From: Thamnidium elegans | Lineage: Eukaryota; Mucoromycota; Mucoromycetes; Mucorales; Mucoraceae | Assembly (NCBI GenBank): GCA_025201345.1 | Contig: JAIXMG010000009.1 | Coordinates: forward strand, 868,001-932,000 | Length of the DNA: 64,000 nucleotides | Direction of reading: 5' to 3' | Shown here: positions 56,563 to 64,000 of the stretch, one piece after another | Layout: each line of letters begins with the position of its first letter | Numbering within the stretch: the stretch's first letter is position 1 | Position numbers and translations under genes: made by a program | The notes under the pieces: model-generated | Told to the model about the DNA's origin: nothing | The model's database searches: none | What the model saw: only the letters and a program-made list of their open reading frames with translations

Positions 56563-57943
56563 AATCCCGTAACTTGTCATATTAGAGTCTTGTTATAAAA
56601 TCATTCGTATCGATAAATTTACGAAGAGGGGGGGTTTTTTTTTTACTAACTCTTCTTTTTTACATATTTCAAAATAGCACGGTTTATTTTGTTTCTCGCT
56701 TAATCCAGTAACACAAACTCTTATTTGTAATTTAATTTAGAGTTGAATACCACATATGTCGTATATTTAAGTCAGGGGACATCGAAACATTTTATTTAGC
56801 GTCTAATCCTAGTAAAGATTAAAGTTCTTGGCACCCTTTCGGTTTCCATATCAAATAAAGCTATGTTGATGATATACAGCGAGGAAAAAACCTTATTGAT
56901 CTATGCAAATATATTATTACAATACCTATATTAAGGATAGTCAAAAGGGTCTTAATCAGAATATCAAAAACCAAACAGTCGGATATATGCTGTAAATAAA
57001 CATACTCTTTCAGATTTAGTAGATAGTATAGGTCGATTCCTTCACCATATTAAATATACGGTTTCAGTAACGATTTTACACACCAATAAGTAATGTGGAG
57101 CCTTTATTTCTGAACTATATATCTACGAATTAAATTATCCTGGGTTTTTGGTTCTCGAATTTTGGTGTAAAATCATACTCTTAGTGGTGAGATGCCCTTC
57201 CACGGGTTTCGATTCAGAAGTTCAGCGTAAATAGACGCACATGATAAGATTAAGTATGCATTTTTTGTTAATAAGTTTGACGGTAGGTTTAGAACATTAA
57301 AAAAAGCGACAAATTAATTGTCCCTCCCCCCCCTTTTTTTTTCGACAAATACGTTCTGATTTATGCATCCCAGTTTCTAATAATACAATTAGAAGTAACC
57401 GATCTTTTCTCTCTTTTACACCAATGTCTCAGTATTTGGGTAGAAAACTTTAGATATCTGTTTCAGGGTCGAGTTACGCGTATGCCTATCTGACACTTAT
57501 TATTTCATCGCCGCTATTTTTACAGGTAAGCCCTTTTGGAAATGTAATTGATATTACAACGTATTTTAAGTTTTATTGCAAAAGGGTAACCAGAGTGAGT
57601 ATAAAGAAAGGAAACAAAAAACACCCCTTTTTATTAAGGCGAAGCATGTGAATCGTGATTACTATTAAAGTGTGCCTGGATCTCAGATAGAAACTTTAAT
57701 CCCTGAAAGTTTGCTTTTCCAATGTAAAGTCTCGATAACTTGCTTAATTGCACCAGTAAAAAAAGAAAAAACTTCCTTCGCCATATATACATTATATTTA
57801 TCTTTATTGGGAACTAAAAATAACAAGTTTTGCAATATTTATATATCCTAATGAATTTTTGAATAAACTTAATTGGTAATAGATAGATTGGGGATGAATG
57901 TAAGTTAAATATATATAAAAAGAGAAAAGGGTGCCGAAAATAT
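56151..57943. other. Convergent intergenic region, no gene seen
   Basis: 1.8 kb of AT-rich sequence with T-runs at 56250-56273 and 56531-56557. Reading frames are short and have no coding character. Confidence 0.5.
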
Positions 57944-59708
57944 TTAAACATATTGCTCATGTTTAGCTTTTTCCGATAGAGAGGAATTTGCATCACTTTT
58001 TTCCTTTTCGCGACGAATTCCCCTTTCGTTTAACCATTTGTCCATTGTTTCACGAGGGATTTTTTTACGGGGATTATTTTCGAATACAATGTCCATTTCC
58101 TCAAGCTAAAAAGGACGCACAAATTAGGCTAAGCTAGTAAATCAAATTTGTTATTTATAAATTATATTTACCGTGTAACCTTTCGTCTCTGGGTAAGCCA
58201 GGTAAATATGAATCATCATTAAAAAGTTGAAAGCAGCGAATAAAAAGTATAAGCCATAATGAATCTCTTCCATTAGCATGGGAACAAAGAAATTTAATGC
58301 CCAATTAAAGAACCAGTTTGAAGCAGTTGACAAGGAGACGGCTGTGGCACGAACACGAAGAGGGTAAATTTCTGCAGGATAGATCCATCCAAGTGGACCC
58401 CAAGTACATCCAAATGTGGCCACAAATAAGTAGACACATGCTGCAACTCCGTTTGTTTTAGCCATAGATCCAAGTTCTACAACCCATTTTCCAGTTTCGG
58501 GATCAATACCCCATTCACCGGTAGCTAAAATAGCACCGACAGCCCAAAGGAATATAGACATTAAAAGGGCACCAAAAAACAAAGTAGGTCTACGTCCCCA
58601 TTTATCGACATAAATAATTGCTGGAATAGTCATAATAACAAATATAATATACGATACACCGGATGCAATAAGAGTAGATTCTTGACCACTACCAATACCA
58701 GCCTGCTGGAATAAAAAGACAACGTAAAACATAATAATATTCATACCAGTTAATTGCTGCCAAATCTGAAGACAAACTCCAAGTGATACACGATAAAGCA
58801 TACCAGGTTTTAATAAATCAGCATACCGATGTGAAGCAACATTTATATCGTAATCAATAGTAGCTCTGATTTCATCCATTTCGATTTGAACACGAGGGTG
58901 ATTAGGATCACCATCACCATGAACATCTGCTAACACCTGTAATGCTTCATCCATACGGCCTTTACTAGCCAACCATCTAGGTGTAAATGGGAACATCCAC
59001 ATACCTCCACAAACTACAAGAGCTGGAATAGCTTGGATACCCCAGGGGATACGAAAAGCTGCAGGTCCTTCAATATATTGACATCCATATTGTGCCCAAA
59101 AACTATAATTTTTTTTTAAAAATAAATAAAAATTAGTATAAATGTTTTAATTTTACGATTAGTAGTATATACATACGCAATCATAATACCCCAAGTAATA
59201 CTCCATTGCTGAACAGCTACAATACGGCCACGAATTTCTTTAGGCGCAATTTCAGATTGGTAAAGAGGCACAACCATAGAAGTAATGCCGACAGAGATAC
59301 CAGCCAGTACACGACCGGCGCAAAGCATAACTACACCATTACACGCAGACTGAAGGATTGCACCGAGCACAAAAAGGGCTGATGCACCAATAAGAGTATA
59401 TTTACGAGAGTATCTATCTGCGGGAAAACTTGCTAATAAAGCACCAACGAAACAACCTGCTGAAAGAGCACCATTAATACCACCTTGTAAAACTGAACTA
59501 GGTTTATTGAAATATTCTTGGTACCTAATAATACGCGTTTAGTAATTGCAGTATAAATCAAATAAATTTTTTTAAAAAAAAGGCTTACTTACTGTTTTGT
59601 ACCAATTACACCTGAATTTGAACCAATATCAAAACCAAACATAAGACCGGCAACTGCCGCAAACCCACCAATTACGTATACATTTGTTGCGAATTTATAA
59701 GTTTTCAT
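57944..59708 (-). CDS. MFS sugar (hexose) transporter
   Basis: Exons 59593-59708, 59177-59524, 58172-59102 and 57944-58105 encode 518 residues. The sugar-porter signatures are in order: GFAAVAGLMFGFDIGSNSGV in helix 1, GALLASFPADRYSRK, CAGRVLAGISVGITSMVVP, SEIAPKEIRGRIVAVQQ, QIWQQLTGMNIIMFY (helix 7, substrate path), DKWGRRPTL, GPLGWIYPAEIYPLRVRA and the PETKGYT motif split from LEEMD by the last intron. Twelve hydrophobic segments can be counted. It imports hexoses at the plasma membrane by facilitated diffusion or proton symport; which sugar is not readable. It converges with Ssd1. Confidence 0.95.
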
Positions 59709-60567
59709 CCTTTTTTTTTTCTTGAAGAAAAGGCAATAGCTATATATATATTATTAGATTGTATCAAGTATATAGATTAGAAAAATGGAATAGGCATTTT
59801 GATTTGCTTTTATATAGGAAAATAATAATAATCGGGTTACACTCTTTTGAAATTGCATAAATAACCTGACATAGAAAAATCAGGTGAAATTATCGACGTA
59901 TTATGTGGGGATGTACCACAGGTGATACGTTATTTTTTGTGGAGGAGTTTTGTATTGGTTGGAAAATTGAATGGCTGGCTCTACTATTTTATTGTGTTAT
60001 GTTATTTGTGCATAGCTACCTCGTTCATGTGAGAAATTTACGTTGCTCTCACACTAAAAGAAACGATCCCACCATTCGATTCTTGTATAAATAGTATAAT
60101 ACGAATGTCAAACTTTTATAAATTCAAAAATTTATACCTTATTACATTATTCTAGTTTTTTTTTTAAAAAGAAAAAGAGTTTATAAAAATAAAACAAATA
60201 AGTTATTCATAATGATGATATATTCTCCTTCTGTGTGAGAATATGAAGGTACCCAACTCGTTTTTAAACACATTGGAAGTGTACTCGTATGATTAAGCCA
60301 TGGAAATATAATTTTGATGTTACATGTACCTAAAAGGATACTAGGTCTGTTACCATAAGGAACATTATCAAAACTCCTATTCGCTACCCTATTTAAAATG
60401 AGCTTTCAAATTATTTATAGTCTCGTGATTAGATTTCTTTTTAAGTTTTTGCGGGTTTTTTTTTTATGTTACAAGACATTTGACTCTTATTCCAAGACCT
60501 TTCTTGTAAGTATATATATATATATATATATATATATTTTATTTTGATAATATAAAATTATCTATAT
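59709..60567. other. Intergenic: promoter of sugar transporter, 3' flank of Myg1
   Basis: It includes a (TA)n tract at about 60511-60537 next to the Myg1 stop and a TATATATATA stretch at about 59742. No gene is supported. Confidence 0.45.
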
Positions 60568-61903
60568 TTACAATTCCAAAGCAAGTTTGGCCATTTCGCA
60601 AGCACCATCGCGAGTTTTGTTACCACCAATGAAACCGCCAGCATGGATGAAAATACAACCGTCAACACCAGAGATACGGCTTAATTCATCGTCACGGAAA
60701 CCTCTCCAAGCCTCAGGCAAACTCTTTCTGTTCTCAAAACCTTCAGCACGAAGAGGAACACATTGGATACGCCAGTTACCTTCAGGTGAAGATTCAGGGT
60801 AGAGAACATATAAGATGGATTTATCTCCAGTTAAGCCACGCTCCTTTTCGAGATCTAATAAATGTTCCTTCCAGGGACAGGCACGCTCAAGAGCAATAAC
60901 ACGGCCAGAAGCATTGATTTCATGAGCTCTGTCAAGGGCTTCAACAACAAGAGAACGAGCAGGCAACCAGTTGTTCTTAAGACCAAGAACGTAGTCTTCC
61001 AATTCAGCACCTGCCATATCAGAGGCTTCAATGAAACGAGCGTCAATTTCAGCATCAGACATAGGGTTGTTCCAGGTAGGGTTCTTCTTGGCAACTCTGT
61101 GGTAAAGACTAGTAGGTGATTCCTTATAAAGGGGGTTGATATTGCTAGGGTAAGCACTGATACCATTATCATTAGCATCTAAAGCTTCAACAAAACCCTA
61201 TATATAACAAATATTTCTAATTTAATATTTATGGTTGCATGATTTACTGGTTTTTTTTTTTTTTAAAAAAAAAAAAAAATGATATTTACGTGGTAAGTCT
61301 TTTCATAAAGCATCTCAACATCTCCATCAATTTCGGTCTTTTCGAGAAGGTTCATAACAACTTCCTTACCAAAATGCCTATTAATAATAATAAAATAGGT
61401 CAGTTATTTATTCCATCCTCACTACATATCAAATTTGTCATACTTGTAAACTAAACCAGCAGAACTCAACTTGGTATCATGCTTATCATCGAAAGTCTCT
61501 GTGAATCCACGCTAATAAAATAACTATTTAGTAAGTTTTACTAAAAAAGAATATTGTCTAAGCTCCTTTTTTCTTACTTGATGGTGATCATATCTATGAG
61601 TAGCAGGATCATATACACCTCCAACATCAACAACAATGTCACACTCAGCTAATTTGGTAGCATCACGAGTACGAACCAAGTTGGCACCTTGGAATTCATT
61701 AGTGCGCTTTAATAAAGAAACCGCTAAGGCTTCGTCGCTACGTGAGAAATAAGGTACTAGTTTAGTATTGTCATGCAAATAAATAGTAATTAAATAAAAA
61801 AAAGTTACCAATGAAAGTGCCCGCTGTGAGTACCAATAGTCTAGTAATATAGTGTTAGTATTGTTATATATCATGTACAACTTTTAGTATTTACTTTGAC
61901 CAT
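60568..61903 (-). CDS. myg1: Myg1-family exonuclease-like protein (UPF0160)
   Basis: Exons 61895-61903, 61809-61840, 61578-61737, 61444-61511, 61290-61377 and 60568-61197 encode 328 residues. Landmarks: IGTHSGHFHCDEALAVSLL (assembled across intron 2), VRTRD, DIVVDVGGVYDPATHRYDHHQ and RGFTETF, then GISAYPSNINP and a C-terminal HAGGFIGGNKTRDGACEMA. This is the DHH-like fold of MYG1, described as a 3'-5' RNA exonuclease acting in nucleus and mitochondria. The HxHxD-type and DHH metal-binding residues are present. The first exon encodes only three residues. The last exon is GC-richer than the rest of the window. Confidence 0.94.
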
Positions 61904-62539
61904 TCTGAGCATTAATGTAAGGTATTTAAGAAAAAAAAAAAGATTTTTTTTTTTTTTTTTTTTTTTTGAAGTCCAAATCTAGGATTAATATGCCAATGGC
62001 GGTAGAACAAGCCACTTTGATTTCTTGGACAAGTAAGAAATCAAAATTAGGCTTATTCGTCTTTATAAGGTTCTAATTAATATCTAAATGTTTCTTTTCA
62101 TATTACATCTTCCGAAACGAAATAATTCAAAAAGAATAGTAGAATTGATGGTATTGGAGTGTCTTTGATTGAGTCTCTTTTTGCATACTAAAGCAAAAGA
62201 TAGACTTGAGCAATTTTAGAAAAACTTGATACACAGGCTCACAAAAAAAGTACAGTGTATTACTTTTCACGTACATTTTACCTAATGCAAATAGTTCAGT
62301 GAAAACTTTAGGTTTATATGAGCATTATAAAACAAAAGCACAAAATAAAAAAGAAGATTTATATGTAAAATAAATAAAGTTAATCACGATAATAATAGAG
62401 GGTCTACTTACCCATATGATCTATTTATTCATCATATTGTATTATACAACTATTTGTTTTGTATACATTAATTAATCGTTTTTATTATACATGTGTGAAC
62501 TTGTTGTTCCAATTTGATTCATGCAAATTTTTTTTATGT
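61904..62539. other. Intergenic
   Basis: The 5' flank of Myg1, with an A-run and a 27-base T-run at about 61930-61966. No gene was supported. Confidence 0.4.
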
Positions 62540-63102
62540 GGATAAACGAAATTAAGTGAGCGTGTCACACATTTGGTATCAACTTACAATGAGCTATATA
62601 CAGTGAAAGAAGCAATCCAATACTTAGATATTTCAAAAGATATTGATAAAGGACGCATTAGAATATATCAAAGCAGAACTTTTATTGTTACTATTTTGGA
62701 AATTGAAATTCTCTAGCAACATCAATAGGCAGCAAAACTGCTCCCATCACTAATGACAATACTGTGTACTCCAAACATGTGATCAAACTTTTTTGGCCTT
62801 TGACCTTCATTGAAGTCCGAACATTTGTCTGTATAATACGCCAAAAAATTATTTGATTTTTTCCCTTTCTTCCCTTTCTTTAGCATTATCAAAACCTATT
62901 TTCTTTTACACAAAAAAAGCACAAAATATGTTTATAAAAGTCGCATTTATGCAAGACCTTATCCCCTCCAGAAAAATAAAAAGTATTATTACTTTTTGGT
63001 TTTATTGTAATAATTATACCTTGCCTCTGGTATACCTTTGGTGGGGCCCAAAAAGCTTTCACTTTATTAAAGGAAAAATTAAATTCCTCTGCTAAAAATT
63101 GT

Positions 63103-63155
<53 letters not shown>

Positions 63156-63515
63156 TTTATATTATACAATCTAAATATTTTAAACTAAAATATATTTATA
63201 GCTGCTGATAAGTCATACAAAGTGCGAATAAAGGAACTAGAAGAATTAACTTTACAAAAAAGCCAAATCGCTTTGGCCAAGGACATCATTTCCCGACGCG
63301 ACGATTCTCTCATAAAAGTAGGAGAGAAGTTAGTTTCTAGCCCAGAGTATTGCGAAGAGTTGAGACTAAAAATTAATGGAATTAACCAATTTAAAGCCTA
63401 CTTGCTCGCAGAGTTAATTGCAACAGAGATCCAATACGACAGTATCATAAGGGGTTTAGAAAAAGAAAGAGACTCTCTCTGGGAAGAAAGTAATCGAATC
63501 GTTGCGACTTTGTAA
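62540..63515 (+). CDS. Unrecognised coiled-coil gene: terminal exon plus possible upstream exon
   Basis: An exon starting after the acceptor at 63201 (TTTATAG) runs to the stop at 63513-63515. It encodes about 104 residues of helical, charged sequence (IKELEELTLQKSQIALAKD, KVGEKLVSSPEYCEELRL, LEKERDSLWEESNRIV). A T-run of 47 bases (63107-63153) lies just before, in what would be the intron. At 62541-62716 there is a stop-free, coding-like frame (LVSTYNELYTVKEAIQYLD, RIRIYQSRTFI) that could be an earlier exon; no start codon or linking splice was established. The function is unknown. Confidence 0.4.
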
Positions 63516-64000
63516 TCTTTTCCATTGTGTTTTTATACTATGGCACTGTTTCGATAATAAAATTTATATGCTGGATTTCCCACCTATTTTTTTCTTTGAA
63601 TATTTTGAGTACTACAGCAAAATGCTTAAACGTCCATTGGGTAATTTTTTCTTTATTCAGTATTATTACCCGGTAAGAATAAATAGTATATCATGCTTTA
63701 ACTGGAGGAGGTTCCTAGTTATCGCCAGGAATACCCAAGATACTAGTAACTATTATATATATTTCAAAAATAGGAGTGAAATCTAGTACGTATGTATCTT
63801 TCTTCTCAAATATAACCGTCTTTTTCTTATCGTACTTTTTTTTCAGTGATTGTAAAAGTTAGTGCTTTTAAAACACAATGGCCCTACAAAAGCAAGTGCA
63901 ACTTTTTTTTTACGATAGTATTATATCAATATTTTGCCGATATAGTATTTAGCTATATAACGCGTACTTTATTTAACTTGAAGCTGTTCAGTTTAGAGAT
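63516..64000. other. Window end; no gene supported
   Basis: AT-rich. Open frames are short and without coding character. Confidence 0.4.

Noticed and set aside
59903..60094. 63-codon hydrophobic frame between the sugar transporter and Myg1
   Set aside because: No homology recognised, no promoter or splice context; likely chance.

Overview
The window looks like nuclear DNA of an early-diverging filamentous fungus, most likely Mucoromycota (Mucorales type). It is very AT-rich, has many long A/T homopolymers, and carries many genes with short (about 50-110 nt) GT-AG introns. The protein set is fungal: Zn2Cys6 regulator, Bre1, Ssd1, Rtt106, Tma16, IDO/Bna2 and an MFS sugar transporter. The species cannot be named from sequence alone. 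Gene models were built by hand from reading frame, splice sites and phase; each multi-exon model listed with exons keeps one continuous frame.

Layout. 1-990: 3' end of an unrecognised gene. 2056: tRNA-Glu(UUC). 3.0-23.5 kb is gene-dense: fructose-1,6-bisphosphatase (-), DDHD phospholipase (+), Zn2Cys6 factor (-), Rab5-type GTPase (-), D-2-hydroxyacid dehydrogenase (+), M17 aminopeptidase (-), GTPBP1-like GTPase (+), PEBP protein (-), CTD-kinase-type cyclin (+), indoleamine 2,3-dioxygenase (-) and a PGAP2/Cwh43-N membrane protein (+). 23.5-32.5 kb is a gene-poor, relic-rich island: Tc1/mariner debris, an LTR-like repeat, a GC-richer CCGG-dense patch, tRNA-Glu(CUC), and a decayed Ty3/Gypsy-type gag joined to a C2H2-containing reading frame. 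32.5-42.5 kb is dense again: an unknown Ser-rich protein, Tma16, an LPLAT acyltransferase, Rtt106 and Bre1. 42.5-48.7 kb is a second relic-rich island: a second LTR-like copy, a decayed Cys-rich gene, tandem CCAAT units, tRNA-Gly(GCC) and a LINE fragment. 48.8-63.5 kb: a small secreted peptide, a probable nuclear-encoded mitochondrial uS3, a CCCH-finger protein, Ssd1, a sugar transporter, Myg1 and the last exon of an unknown coiled-coil gene.

The genes are ordinary housekeeping, chromatin, trafficking and metabolic functions; no operon-like logic or defence cassette is visible. Bre1 (H2B ubiquitin ligase), Rtt106 (histone chaperone) and a CTD-kinase cyclin are all transcription/chromatin factors, but their proximity is probably chance. 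The most interesting signals are: a dispersed repeat starting 52 and 51 nt downstream of two different tRNA genes, suggesting a position-specific retroelement; an acyltransferase whose frame can only be kept by a one-nucleotide micro-exon; a start-codon-only exon in Tma16; two convergent genes whose stop codons overlap; and a gag/zinc-finger chimeric frame.
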